DNA of 64,000 nucleotides, from the NCBI RefSeq assembly GCF_008831285.2, contig NC_045146.1:12353289-12417288 (forward strand). The letters run 5' to 3'. Shown here one piece after another: positions 50,457-63,429 of the stretch. The notes under the pieces were generated by a model. That model saw only the letters and a list, made by a program, of their open reading frames with translations. It was not told where the DNA came from and searched no databases. The first letter of the stretch is position 1. Every line of letters begins with the position of its first letter. The DNA is from Nymphaea colorata. Lineage: Eukaryota; Streptophyta; Magnoliopsida; Nymphaeales; Nymphaeaceae. The translations under genes and the position numbers were made by a program.

Positions 50457-53400
50457 CTATTCATCATCTTTGTATGGATATTCCTCTGGAACTTGCTTCA
50501 GAAGTTTGACTCTGATTTCATATGCATCATCTCCTCGCAGCATATCTCGAACCCATGATACTTCAGTTTTCATTGATACCTGTAACATCAAAATTCACGT
50601 TTATAAACAACCCCAAGAATAACATGGTTTGAAGTAGTTTTAAGATCAAACACGCAAACTATCCACTATCAGAGGGAATAGTAATTTCAGGTGGTCAAAA
50701 TTTAGTATTTGAAATATTTTTCTTTCTCATTCCAGTAGAGAAATTTTTGGTGTAGCCCCTAAAGGATTTGGACTTCAGACCCCTTGGTTATGATAGTGGG
50801 ACCTTACATCTAGCCATCTCATCTAATACAGCATATAGGACTTATAAACAAGTATCACTGCTTCCAAATGATCCAATATGTTCTACTCCTGATCCAAATT
50901 CTATGTGCAGATATATATATATATATATTATATATATATATATATATCACAAACATTGGTCTCAGGTTTCCATATGCAGGGTCTTCACAGGCATTAATCA
51001 GGAAGTCTATTTTTCCTTGGGAAAATCCCATTAACTCAAAAAATAAAAAATATTAACAAATAATAGAAAATTATGAATTTTTCCAGTTTTCGCTCATTTT
51101 GCTGTAAAATATTGACAAAGATTAAAACAACTACCAATTTCTACTGCTGTGTTCTTGATCTAACTTGTTGGTGAAGTAAATTATTAAAAGAAACCTCTTA
51201 AAACTAAACATATTAAAAAACGTTGGTTCTAAAAAAAAGGATAACAGCCATGATATTTCCATTTTTAATATTCTTTTATAAAAAAATGGCAACAATCTGA
51301 CAATGACATGTGTGTGTGTGTAGGGGGGGGGGTGTGTTAAGCTAATACTCTTTCCCTTCACCCGAAAAAATGTGATTTGCATGTTAAGACATTAAAATCA
51401 TGCCGCTTGAACATGCCAGATGAGTACAAGAGAAAAAAATCAGACGTTGATTTTTAAGTTTATAAAATCTTATCTACACATTTTAGAAAGTTTATGCTTT
51501 TATAGAATAATAACTTTTATAGTTTCCATGGTACACACACACACATATAGCCAGTTAGATTTTCTGAAATGCCCAAACTGTTATTCTGGTTGGGTCACTC
51601 GCAAGGAGCAACTCCTGATCCATGAACCAGCAGCCCAGTACCTAGCGACAAAGTGATGGGCCACATGAGCATGTTGGTGATAGGCAAATACCTCACCTTT
51701 TTTCCAAGCCAAAGCACACTATTTATCATGCTAGTCCATAATCTATATTGGAGGATACAGATCACAAAGACGCTGAATGGTGGATGAGAGACCATGACCA
51801 TCTGAGCTGCATGGATATGTGTTCTGCAACTGTGTCGCTGCCATTCTTCTGATGAAAATATTTCAATGAAACAAGCAATACTAAAAGGATAATACTTTGT
51901 CATAATGTTTTCCTAGCCGCAGTGTCATTCAAAAAGCTTCAGGACTCGAGGAGAAATTATATTTTATAAATGTTCTAAACCAAAACTTTAAAAATTATCA
52001 GGAATATCTGAGGAAAATGACTTTCAGAATTTTTACAGTACCAGCATCTGTCAACAGCATGATAAACCCAGAAAAGAAAAGAAAAAGTAAACTAGAGAAT
52101 GAGCCAACCCAATAACCATGAAGTCCTCTCAATTCTCATTCAGGAGGGAGAAAATGCTTTCTTCAGGAATCAGAAAAAAAAGCACTACACATCCATCCAG
52201 TGATCATAGCTGCTGGACCAAGAAGTTTCTTTACAAACAAAAACAAATGGCAGGCAGAAATAGTATACCCCAAATTAACAATGCAAGATCATACACCAAC
52301 ATATATCATCTTTTAGCACTTTATGCATTTTCTAACCACTCTGTGTTTTATCGAAATATTTCTGCATGCTCGTCCCAAACAATTTCACAGTGGTGCTAAA
52401 AAAGGAAAACCCCTTTAACAAGTAACAACCTACAACATGCAGAAGCATACGGAATATCAAGACAGAGAGTAGACCATTGTATCACATACCAAATCAGTTT
52501 CAAACATGGACTCATAAATGCATGTCAATTCCTAGGAATAAAATTAGCTGTGAATAACACTCAAAGAATAAACAAGTTACACAGCTTACCATTTCCAGTG
52601 CTCCTCGGATGACTCCACTCAAGATATTACAATAGTACAGGCCTTGGCAGGTATCTGGAAGCTCCACAAAATCTACCAAAGGATTGTCTTCAAGAACAAG
52701 ACTGCAACTTGTTCCTTCAGCATCCCAATTAGTAACAGTTGCAGTCACCCCCAAAAACATTTTAAAGCCTACCTGTTTGACAATATGAATTATGAAGACA
52801 CCATTAATTCTTAAAGGGAAAACCAAAACCACGAAAGGCATGAAAGGCAGAAAGTAGTACAACAATGGTACTAAGGTAGAAAGGAAGGAAAACAAATTGT
52901 GATTGCCTCCTTCACCCAATTTTTATTCAGAAAGAACACAGATGGTGGAACAAGCACTTGAGAGAAGAATTTCATGTTCCAAGGATTGAAGTCATGAGCA
53001 ATTAGAGGTGGACAATTTGCATGTCATTGCAAGAGTTGGTACATGAGAGTTGGAGAATGCTGTATGAGTACCAGTATATAGAGTTGGTGCATGAAGTCAT
53101 AAAGAATTAGAGTTGGTGAGTTTGAAGCAGCTTGGAATAATTTTTTTGGTAGCTATATGTTGTCAGATAAAGTACTAACAAATTAACATGATAACTGATG
53201 GTTCATATTGCCAGTAAGCACTTCCACCGAAGTTCTCAGTGTCCTCTTTACCTTTCAAGTTTCAAATGAAATCAATGCCATATGAACAAAACAAACATCA
53301 AAAGCCATAGTATAAACACAAAATTATAGCCGACTGTTAGATACTTGAACCTTGGAGTCATATTTATTTGTAACAGACAACAATATGAATGTGGACAAGT

Positions 53401-56210
53401 AAAACAGCATATAAGATATCTTGTCAACACCATCTATTAAAGGAAAAAATCAAAGAGAAAAGCAAAAGAAATGAAATAAAATGTGACAGAAGCTTGCATA
53501 ATTCACATATTTTCTTGCCTTGTAAAGGGATTGAAATAAGAAAAACGTGATGACAAGGCTTGTTTTAACGACACATTTGAACAGAGAAGAAAATGATAAA
53601 CAAGTAAAACAGTATAAGAGGAACACATTTACATGGCCATAAATTGCTTATCACAAATAGACTTACAGAATATAAGAATAATCATAATGTCAAGCTACTT
53701 AGACAAAGCAGTGAACAGGTTTCTACTTCCTCCCATATTACCTTTGCAATTACTTCAGCTGTCTCCTTGAAGTCAACACATCTAGAAACATTTGATTTTG
53801 CTAAGAATTCATCAATAAGACGAACTCCAATATTATATCCCCTGCATAAAAAGCAATATTTTTGTCAATATAATTAGGTCAATGAGGAATTAGAAAGACT
53901 TTAAAGAGAGGAATCTACTGATTATGGAAGGGGGGCACCAGTACTACTAAAAAAAGCCAAATACCATAAACAATTTCATCAAAGCAGCCAAAATATTGAT
54001 TTGCACAAACTCAAAGTGTAAAAGGTGGTAAAAATTGCAGCAAACGACCTAGCTAATGGCAGAGTGACATTTAGTTCAAATCATTGACCTTGAGTAAAAG
54101 CAGTATCTTAAGCATTTAGATTAACAACGAGAACCCATTGTTGGGGAGTGGCTACCATGACTTGTGAGACCAAAATCCCACATAAAAGAAATAAAGAATC
54201 TTCTGAAAATGAATATGGTTTTATCCTTAACATGGTGCCAATCATGTAATTTGAATCAATAAAGAGGTGTCTTAAGCATTTAGACTCACGACCAGCTTCC
54301 ATTGTTGGGGAATGGCTACTTGGAGACCAAAATCAGACATAAAGAACCTTAAAAGTTTCTGAAATGAATATGGCTTAAACCTTAATGTTTTGTCAATCAT
54401 ATGGATTCAGGATCTTCAGCCCAAGTAATGCATATCTAGCCAGAAAGATACAGAACCGGAAACTTTATGTTGTGATTGAAAAAGGGTATCATGACAAAAT
54501 TCACATGAACATTGGTACAAGTTGAAAGCTAATAATGTAAACCTGAAAACAGCTGAACCAAACCCTTAAATTATATTCATAGTCCACATTACCCAGCTGG
54601 TGCATCACCTAAATGATTTATCATCAAAAGTTCATGAAACATTTTCTTCCTGTAGATCACACATAGTAAGAATTTTTAATTTTATATGATAAAGTAATGG
54701 GTTTAGTAGTTCATTTTAATGTGTCGATGCATTTATTATTACCTAAAATTTTTTGCATTTTTGGGAAAAAAACTGAAAACTGCAAATTTTCCAATGGCCA
54801 GGAAAACAAAAGCTAGAAGATTTATGAAACTCACACTGTATGCATAGACAGCCAAATATGCATTGCACGCATAAACATTTTTCACAAACATTCATAGAGA
54901 AGGACAATTTTGTGAAACAACAGAAGCCTTCTGGTGTAATGATCCATTCTCCAGGTCTCATCACACAATACCAAGCAACTGAGCAAGTTTGAGTGAGAAG
55001 TTTTGTAGGAGTTCTTTCTAGAACTAAAGAAGGGTTAAAGAAGAAAAGGAATTACTAAAATATCAGTATCTGAAACTTAGAATAACCAGAAAAAAGAGGA
55101 AGAGAAGTGAATCTCCTTGTGGAATGCCGACTAGCCGTTGCTTCTGTTAATTTCCACGTTTCTCGCCCTTCACTCTTCGTACCTAGCAGTTAGGTCCCAT
55201 GCACTTCATCCAGAGAACACCCTCCTTTTTGCTGAAGCTACAAACGAATTCGTCGTCTTAACATTCATACCATATATTTTCTTACTGATCATGTTGACGG
55301 TTCAAAAAGATTGTAGGTCCCCAGAAACTAATCGTTTGAAAGGCCAGACTTTTTCGCCCATTAAAAGTTCAACATTCGATGATATATCTACGATTGGTGG
55401 TATTTGTGCTATAAAGCGCCACTACATAGGATAGGTAAAGAGAACCAACGGAAACAGCCTAAAAAAAAAGAACCAACTTTTTCCGCTCCTATGCCAAAAA
55501 TTCCAGACCAGTCAGGGCTCGCCTAAACCCTCATCCGGATGTCAATGCTACGGCAACTAACAATTGTACCTCCAGGTTACAGAGTTCGTAAAACAACCCG
55601 CGCCCTGAAGTTCAAAGGTGTAACAAACAGAATCCGATATCAAGAATTTTGAAACTGTATCCACTGACCACAGAGACAAGGAAATATCAGACAGAACGCT
55701 GTCATGGAGCTCGTGTTACTTTATACCTCTTCCGAACTCTCCTAAAAAAGCCGTTAAATCATTGAATCATGAAAGGCCTATTCCGCTAAATTTAACATCT
55801 ACAGTCGTAATTGAGTAGCACCATGATGATATCAAAACGCGTGGACAAATAACAGCATATAAATAGAGATCTAAAATAACAAGGCCAAGAAAAGAGAAAC
55901 AAGAAGAGGATGCATACATCTGATCGAGTTGCTTGTTGACCTCCTCCGTCTCTTCGAGATCAGTGAGGAGCTGTCGCACGATCGCTCCGTATGTGAGAGT
56001 GAACAACTCCGCATTCTTTCCCAGCAGCAAAATCGAATGCCAAAGGAACGACAAAGAGAGAAAAATGAGCGGAACATTAGGGAGTTGAAAGAAGCTAACA
56101 AAACGCCATTGCCCAACTAGAGAGAGAAAATAGGAGGCAGAAGGGCGAACTACCACACGCTCAACGCTCGCGAACACGGCATCTCCCGATCGAGGAACAA
56201 GCTTAGCCAT
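50457..56210 (-). CDS. TRAPPC3: TRAPPC3 / BET3, core subunit of TRAPP vesicle-tethering complexes (5 exons)
   Basis: Exons on the minus strand are 56210-56154, 56015-55918, 53841-53742, 52772-52590 and 50579-50457. They sum to 561 nt (186 aa plus stop), all GT-AG and in phase; 186 aa is the usual plant length. BET3 is a core subunit of TRAPP, which activates the Rab GTPase Rab1/Ypt1 and tethers vesicles at the Golgi. Family blocks are LTYGAIVRQLLTDLEE, GYNIGVRLIDEFLAKSN, CVDFKETAEVIAK, VGFKMFLGVTATVTNWD, NPLVDFVELPDTCQGLYYCN, GVIRGALEMVSMKTEV and the tail VPEEYPYKDDE. Cys73 in SNVSRC corresponds to the acylated cysteine of mammalian Bet3. It is transcribed away from the PPR gene. Introns are up to 2.0 kb, and intron 2 holds a tandem duplication. 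Confidence 0.95.
50911..50948. repeat. (TA)n microsatellite in TRAPPC3 intron 4
   Basis: Two (AT)n blocks meeting at a TATTAT interruption, in the 2.0-kb last intron of TRAPPC3. Confidence 0.9.
54105..54412. repeat. tandem duplication (~163-bp period) in TRAPPC3 intron 2
   Basis: Two adjacent diverged copies start at about 54105 and 54268. Shared words include TCTTAAGCATTTAGA, CCATTGTTGGGGA-TGGCTAC, GAGACCAAAATC, ATAAAGAA and TGAATATGG. It lies in the 2.1-kb second intron and does not disturb the exons. Confidence 0.75.
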
Positions 56211-56335
56211 AGAAGATCACGAAGACGGCAGTATTGTACCGCACTTTCCGATTTCTCTCGTCCGCGTTCCCCCTGATGACATTGTGGAGAGTAAACTGTA
56301 AGGAGAGAGCCTCGCGCTCACGTCGGACTCGGGAG

Positions 56336-57583
56336 CTATGTCACAATGGTACGGGTACGGGTACGGGTGCTGGTACGGTGTTTTCGTAAATCTTGGTACG
56401 GGTACGGCGACTATTATAATATTATTAACTTATAATACCTAAAATTTAAAGAAAACCAAAAAATCTTCTCACATGTCATAATCCATGAATCCATAGATAA
56501 CCATAGATAATAATCTCATAAGTCATAAAAAAACAAAAAACATCAAATGTTCCTTTCATAGATCATAGATAATCTCATAAGACATACAAAAGTTCTTCCA
56601 TAAATCCATAGATAAAGAAAACATACAATGTTCCTTCCATAAATTCATAGATGATAATCTCATAAGTCATAGAAAAAAACAAAAAAGATCAAATGTTCCT
56701 TCCATAGATCATAGATAATCTCATAAAACATACAATGCTCTTTCCATGCTGTAAGACAGTAAGAGTTGAATTATATCAACAAAGATCAATTATTATGAAA
56801 AGTGATCTGGGGTCTCCCTGTTGTAAGTATTCCCTTCACAGATTAGTGATTACTGCATTCACTAATATAATGTGCCAATTGACTGATTCAGTAATGTAAG
56901 TGTGTGCAGATTGGAATGCATGTATCTCAATATCTCATTTGTACTTCAAAGTATGTACAACAAAAAATACAGATAATTTAAAATGACCGACGGTCTGTTT
57001 TAGTGATTTCCTGTGAAGCATACAATGCATCTGAAAACTGAGGATGAAGCTTGAGTGGCAATGTTCTTCCACGAAAACAAAAACAATAATGAACCCCAAA
57101 AATAATGAAAACCGGCGACCAACGGCGAACCCCTATGAAAGGAAAGTTGATCAGTGGCTTAAAAACCCCTAAAAACCTTCCAATCATGAACAAAACTGCC
57201 CAAATTCCATCACAAAGCAACAATGCAATCAATGAAAATACAAAATCACAATATTGGGCATCAAGATTCAAGAGACAAAACCCTAAAACCCTCCCGCCGC
57301 CGTCCGTTGCCGTTCAGTCGCCGTCCGCTGCCAGCCACCGTTAGCCGTCCGTGGCCGCTGCCCAAGGTGCTGCAAGGAAGGCCACCGTTGTTCCAAAGTC
57401 GGGAGGAAGACTTGCGATTTTCATTTTCGTTTTTAAGTTTTAACTGGAGTTTTGTATACTTTGGACCTGGTTCCGAACCGAACCCAGATCCAAACGTACC
57501 GGGACGTACCAACGTACCGGTATTGCAGTACCGGCGTACCGGTACGGGTACTCCACCAAAAGTGGCGTACCACTGTGACATAG
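56336..57583. mobile_element. 1.25-kb element with inverted termini between TRAPPC3 and the PPR gene
   Basis: The left end CTATGTCACAATGGTACG (56336-56353) is mirrored at the right by CGTACCACTGTGACATAG (57566-57583), differing at one base. Inside both ends GGTACGGGTACGG-like tetramer repeats follow. The left half (about 56460-56760) holds imperfect tandem copies built on words such as CATAGATAATCTCATAA and TTCCTTCCATA. The right half (57280-57400) is GC-rich and includes AAACCCTAAAACCCT. If the termini begin at TGTCACA, a TA lies on either side, which would suit a Tc1/mariner-like insertion. No 8-bp duplication is visible, so hAT is not supported. No transposase is encoded, so it is non-autonomous. 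Confidence 0.7.
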
Positions 57584-57670
57584 TTCGCCGGAGTCATCCT
57601 ATCTGCAGTGAGATTGTCGAACAATGAACACTGACGCTGGAGAGCGTCCTTCTCGTCGTTCTCTTCTTTC

Positions 57671-59374
57671 ATGGCGTCTGTCTGCGTCGAACGATCCCTA
57701 CGTTTTCTTCTGAATCCCCTTCGCTATGGCCTCCTCGGAGGCAGGTATCCGTTATCTCCTGTCCGTCGCTTCCTTTTCTTTCCCTTTACTTGGTTTTCAA
57801 CTTCAGAATTTGCCCATAATGGCTCGAAACCATCTGCAAAAATCGCAGAGCAATTTGTACTTGGGCAACTCTCTGAATTGCTCCCAATAGATCCTGGAAT
57901 TTCGAGGCCAGGCGAAATTTCCGCGGTTAGTACTTCCGATTGCGATGATGAAAGGCTTTTGAGTGGTGTCGACGGGTTTTTATCTGATGCGGAGAAGCTA
58001 CGGGGCGTTTTCTTGCAGAAATTGGTGGGAACAGCTCGTGTCGAGTCTGCCTTGGCGGCTACCGGAGTGGAAGTGACGGAGAAAATAGTGAAGGAGGTCG
58101 TTAATAAGGGTAACTTGAGTGGGCAAGCGATGGTTTTGTTCTTCCGGTGGGCCGTGAAGCAACCTCCCTTTCCGAAAGATTTGAGGAGTTACAACATTGT
58201 TCTCAAGGCACTGGGAAGAAAAGGGTTCCTGAATCAGATGGAAGAGTTGACTGATGAATTGAAGAAAAATGGGCTTTGCCCTGGTTCGGAAACGTTGTCA
58301 ATCGTGATTGATAGCTACGTTAGGGCACGCCGAGTGTCGAAGGCGGTCCAATTCATTGAATGTTTAGAGGAATTTGGGTTGAGCTGCGATTGTCAACATT
58401 TTAATATTCTTTTAGAGTGTTTGTGCCTGAGGTCTCATGCTAGAATGGCAGATTCACTTGTTAGAGCTATGCAGGGGAAGGTATCATGTGATAAGATCAC
58501 ATACAATATACTGATTGCTGGTTGGGCAAGACTAGGGAGAGTGAAGGAAATAGAAAGGAGTTGGAATGAAATGGTGAACAATGGATTTAAACCTGAACCA
58601 TCGACGTTCAGCTACCTTATAGAAGGGTTGGGTAGATCAGGAAGAGTTCAGGAGTCCGTTGATGTCTTTCACTCGATGGAGGATAAAGGGTGCAATAAGA
58701 CCACTTTGAATTACAATGCACTTATTTATAATTTTGCAGCAGTAGGGGCTTTGGATGAGTGCCTGAAATACTACCATGAGATGTTGCAAAAAGACTGTTG
58801 CCCACCCAATGAAGACACTTATGCAAAATTGATTTCCTCCTTCCTGAAAGCCAGGAGGGTGGCTGATGCAATTGAACTGTTTGACGCTATGCTGGGTCGG
58901 GGTATTGCTCCAAGTACTGGAACGGTGACATCATTTATGGAGCCACTCTGTAGTTTTGGCCCTCCTCATGCTGCTCTTCTCATTTACGATAAGTCAAAGG
59001 GCGCTGGATGTGAAATTTCAATAAAAACTTATAAGCTGCTACTCAGGAGGTTAGCTAGGTTTGGGAAATGTGGGATAATGATGAGAATCTGGGAGGAGAT
59101 GATAGAATCAGGAAAGTCTTCAGATGTTGAGGTGTATGAGTACCTTGTAAATGGGTTTTGCAATATTGGGCAGCTAGAAAATGCTGTACATGTCATGGAG
59201 GAGTCACTAAGTAAAGGGTTTTGTCCAAATAAGGTGATTTATAGCAAGCTAAATAACAAGCTACTGAATGCTTGTAAGGTAGAGATTGCATACAGGCTTT
59301 TCTTGAAAATGAAGCGTGCTCGCAGTTTTGAAAATGCTAGAAAGTTTTGGCGCTCAAATGGTTGGCATTTCTGA
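57671..59374 (+). CDS. P-class pentatricopeptide repeat protein, probably mitochondrial
   Basis: An intronless frame of 567 residues. The first about 45 residues are rich in Arg, Leu and Ser with no acidic residue after Glu8 until Glu46, as in a mitochondrial or plastid presequence. About ten 35-residue PPR motifs run from about residue 165 to 545, for example SYNIVLKALGRKGFLNQMEE, TYNILIAGWARLGRVKEIER, TFSYLIEGLGRSGRVQESVD and VYEYLVNGFCNIGQLENAV. No E, DYW or SMR domain follows; the protein ends ENARKFWRSNGWHF. PPR proteins bind organelle RNA and act in its splicing, stability or translation. The overall plan resembles the Arabidopsis At5g43820 group, from memory and unverified. The start codon lies 88 bp beyond the inverted-terminus element. 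Confidence 0.93.
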   Translation: MASVCVERSLRFLLNPLRYGLLGGRYPLSPVRRFLFFPFTWFSTSEFAHNGSKPSAKIAEQFVLGQLSELLPIDPGISRPGEISAVSTSDCDDERLLSGVDGFLSDAEKLRGVFLQKLVGTARVESALAATGVEVTEKIVKEVVNKGNLSGQAMVLFFRWAVKQPPFPKDLRSYNIVLKALGRKGFLNQMEELTDELKKNGLCPGSETLSIVIDSYVRARRVSKAVQFIECLEEFGLSCDCQHFNILLECLCLRSHARMADSLVRAMQGKVSCDKITYNILIAGWARLGRVKEIERSWNEMVNNGFKPEPSTFSYLIEGLGRSGRVQESVDVFHSMEDKGCNKTTLNYNALIYNFAAVGALDECLKYYHEMLQKDCCPPNEDTYAKLISSFLKARRVADAIELFDAMLGRGIAPSTGTVTSFMEPLCSFGPPHAALLIYDKSKGAGCEISIKTYKLLLRRLARFGKCGIMMRIWEEMIESGKSSDVEVYEYLVNGFCNIGQLENAVHVMEESLSKGFCPNKVIYSKLNNKLLNACKVEIAYRLFLKMKRARSFENARKFWRSNGWHF

Positions 59375-62300
59375 GGCTGAGTTTCTTCCAGTGGCTCTTG
59401 CCGCAGTGGGTTACAGAACTATCTCTTCCACCAGATTGGCCGTAGTAAATTCAAGATAACATACGGTTCAACTCTGGATGCTCTTTCATAACAATTGAGA
59501 GAATTTGGGATCATTGTTAAAAGGTATCAAATCTTAATTTTGAGGAATTGTTGATGCCTCAATTCACTGAGCATGGTTTCAAGAGGACAGCTTACCTGTT
59601 GTGTATGGTAACAAGTAAGAACATATTGAAGTTGAAACAGGCTTCAGTTGGATGAAGTTGAAACAGGCTTCAGTTGGATATCAAAGGCTTCATTACTCGC
59701 AAATATCACACTCATGGAAAACTTTTTTGTGATTCAGTTTAGATTTTTATGATGAAAAAGATTTTGGACATTTGCCTGTATATTTAATAATTGAACGGAA
59801 GACTCTGGTCATGGAACTTTTGCCCCTGCAGAACATGAGAAAGGTGCCTAAGGACAAGTGGAGACATTGTGACCATGTTTTTTTGAATTGACCACAACTT
59901 TTACGAAGCTTTTTTTTCTTTATAACCTGCTTCCTTTAAGTTAAATTTGAAATAAAGAATATAATTGATTTTGCTGATCCTGTAGTATCATCATATCAAA
60001 TACTGCCATCGAGTTCAATTTTAGGGAAGAAAGATGATAAATTTTGCTGATTTTGCCAATGTGTGTCTTGTGTTTCTTTTGTCCTCTTTGGAAAAGAAAA
60101 TTGATAGAGAGTAGGTCTTCAATGATATGCGTTAGAAAGCAGGAAGCACAATAGATGATTTGGATGAGGTGAGAAATCTATGGTAAACTGTTTAACTATT
60201 CGTATAACTGGAACAAAGTGTAGAAATCTAACATGAAGAAAAAGGTTAAACAAGTGTAATAAGGAGTGTAATAATTTTAATTAAAAGATTTAACTTCCTT
60301 GAGTTTTTTAGGAAAATGAGCTGAAGGCATGTCATATTTCCTTTCAGCCATCACATTATAATCTGCACAAAGATGCATCAAAAAGTTGTAAGTCTGGACT
60401 GATGGGTGTAGTTTTGCCCATGTTTTTCAGGCTTTCATATTGACTTGGTTAAATTAAAGTTGGTACCTTTCTCAGTTAGCTGTTGCATTGAACAGAAAAA
60501 CTCAGCCAGCTATCGTATATACTCCATATGTTACTCAATGTAGTGGCCACTAGACAAACTGTTTCTTCATATGCTGCTGTTGCATTGCACATTTTAATGA
60601 ACATACTGGCACATCTTCTTTTGCTTTTATTGGTGACAAGACAAAATTGTAGAAGCCAAAGCTTTCACGGATCCTATTAACAGAGGAGTCACTTTAATTG
60701 TTTATACTGGCCATGTATAGTTAGCAAGAGTTATTCGGCTGTACTGCTGACAGGCCGACTCTCTCAAAAGCTGTAGTATGTTTGAAGCATTCTTTCCAAC
60801 CAGCAAGTTCTATGTACATGCATGATCGCAACACAATGTAACTGTTGACATTCACCGTTTTGTAATTCGTCAGTTTACGTCACGTGCAGTAGTTCTTGCT
60901 TTTTACGCAAGCCGCAAGGTAATGCATTTTGTTGGTCAGTTCCTCCTTCTCGCCCTTGTACAGTGAAATTTATTTTAGCTATTTTGACTGTACGCCTAAT
61001 CTATGCTTATAATTGATTATATTAAATGTTTTATTTATTTATTTTTTCTGGCCTTTTGCATTGTTACATAATGAATTCGGCAACGGAATTCATAAATATA
61101 GCATGGGCAATTCACTGAGATTAGTGATTGTCAATTAGGTGCAGTGACCATGAAATCAATTTTCTTTCTTTTACAGTGAAGGAGAGGTTGGTTCTTATTT
61201 ACGCTTTACAGCATTCTCGAGCCTGCTGTGAATAAATGTGACAAAAGCCATTTGATACTGGAGCTTGGCATTAGTTTTATGAGAAAATACAAAACTGGAA
61301 CTCGTTTTTTCAGGTACAATTTGTCTATTTTACATGTAAAACATGTGTCTAAATTTCACTTAAGGAAATTATGTTCCGAGAGAGAGAGAGAAGGTCTTGT
61401 ACTTTTCATATATTTACCAGGATTTGCTTGCAGGAACTACATCCGCCCTTAAGGGGGTTGGTCCCAGTGTGGAGGGCCTTGTGTACTGCTGCAGATGGCT
61501 AGAATACGTTCCAATATGATTTCTCTTTTCCTTGTTCCATTGATGGAAAAGCAAGTTTCATATTTTAATGTGTTAAATATATTTGTTATTCAAAATATCA
61601 CCAACAATATTTTTTAATACTATATCTTGCTAACTTCCCCTGACAATAAATTTGCGAGAAAGCAAAGGATATACTTGCCTCCCATTTGTGAGAAATATTT
61701 ATCATGTTGTATTTTGTTCACTCCGTTGTCAATATAGATCCTTCTTTCAGCCTCCCGTTTGTGAGAAAGCAATGGATATGCTCACCTTTTCTACTATGGT
61801 TTTTCCTATTTTCAGGGTGGTGCTTTTGATTGCCAGGATAAAGTGAAACAGTTATATTTTGCCAGCAAATGATAATTATTATAGCCACAAATATCGTGAT
61901 ATTTTTGAAAATATCATGATGCTAATGAAAAAATAAAGAAAACAAAAAATGGAAAATATTTCGATATGTTGAAAAAAACGTTAAAAATGAATTTATCGCA
62001 ACTTTTTCATTTATTTTTTATTTCATTTTCTGTTTTTATTTTTTTTTTTCAAATTTTTTTTCATTGTTTTATTTCCTTTTGTTTTAGGTCTTTAACATGA
62101 CCTCCTAAATGCAATACAATACATATTCGTTTTTCATTTCTTGTATATTTACTTAACATTTTGATTATCTATTTAAAAAAAACTCTGAGTTTTTCTCAAA
62201 AAACAACTTTGCCGAAAAAAAATACCCGAGAAAAGCCTCGCCAATAAAAACCCGAGAACGATATTTCTAGCTATGCTAATCATTCAATTTGTGTGTCTCT

Positions 62301-63429
62301 TTCAATGGCTTTACGATAAGATTGTTATTTACAATGTAGTTGTAAATGGTTTAAGATGGTTCAATGTAATGGATTTGTAAATGGTTTACAATAATATAAT
62401 TTGTTTGCAAAAGAATTGTATAGTTACAAAGTTAATATATCTCAAAAAATGCATGAAATAGGATTTATGGCTACACAAACCTATCAAACGTTGCATTATA
62501 CACCAGAGTGACCTGCCGCAGGAAGAGATTGACAAGGAAACATGTACGTCTTCAAGGAAGACTCTTCTCCTATTCATGTTCCAGGTATTTCAGCTGTAAT
62601 GAAGCTGATATTGTCTTCATCTGCATCTTCGTTTTCGTCTTTCCAGTCTGTTTTTAGTTTGTCCAAATGTAATAAACCAAACATTTGGCATGGTTATCTT
62701 CCTCATTGTGATAGGACTCATCTTGGAGACTTGTTTTGGATGGATTTGTTCTGTCTTCTGGTTTAAATCCTGAAAGTGATGATAAATGTGTTTTAGCTGT
62801 CAGATTTGTGAGAGTCATGAGTTTTTTTTTTTTTTGATAGTTTTTTCATTGTACTTGAATATATTTTATGAAGGGAAAATATGAAGTGTTTGGTTTGTTT
62901 TGTATGTTCCATGCTTTTGTCAAAATCACTTCTCATCAAATATTGTTCATTTCCAACGTGATGGAGGAGGCTAATATTCCTTTAGTGTTTGATTAAAGTT
63001 CTCTAAAATTACGGAATAAATGGAAGAGAGTCTTGCCTTTATACTTAACAGAATGGCGTAGATGATCTCTTCTTGATGGAAATCTGTATAATGATCCAAC
63101 TTATTAGAATATCGATGCATTATTTATGTTTATATTGCCAACTCCTTAAGGAATTGGGTTCATAACCAGGTTGCCAAATGCATGTTGCCGGGATATGCAG
63201 ATGATTATAATTGGTCTCGATATTATAATCCCAAAGTTAAATGCATGAGGATTTATAAAAGAAAAATTTTCTTTTGGTGCGTCATCCGTTCACCTAAAGT
63301 CCATTTGTAAGAGTGAAATGTCCTCTCCGTAGATAAATATGGAAATGCACGCTAGCGTTGCAGGGGATTGTAAAAGAGTTTGTGGGCAGATAGATAACTC
63401 CACGATCTGAGGGGTGATGTCCATTATTG
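59375..63429. other. PPR 3' flank and spacer, no gene seen
   Basis: The first part should be the PPR 3' untranslated region. It includes a perfect 26-bp tandem duplication at 59628-59653 and 59654-59679 (unit beginning GAAGTTGAAACAGGC). Further on, TTTGTGAGAAAGCAATGGAT near 61758 repeats TTTGCGAGAAAGCAAAGGAT near 61650. A very AT-rich block with poly-T lies at 61850-62250. No domain-bearing frame was found. Confidence 0.4.

Noticed and set aside
57223-57672. Overlapping open frames on both strands before the PPR gene
   Set aside because: They fall in the inverted-terminus element, arise from the GTAC-rich repeats and have no protein similarity I can see.
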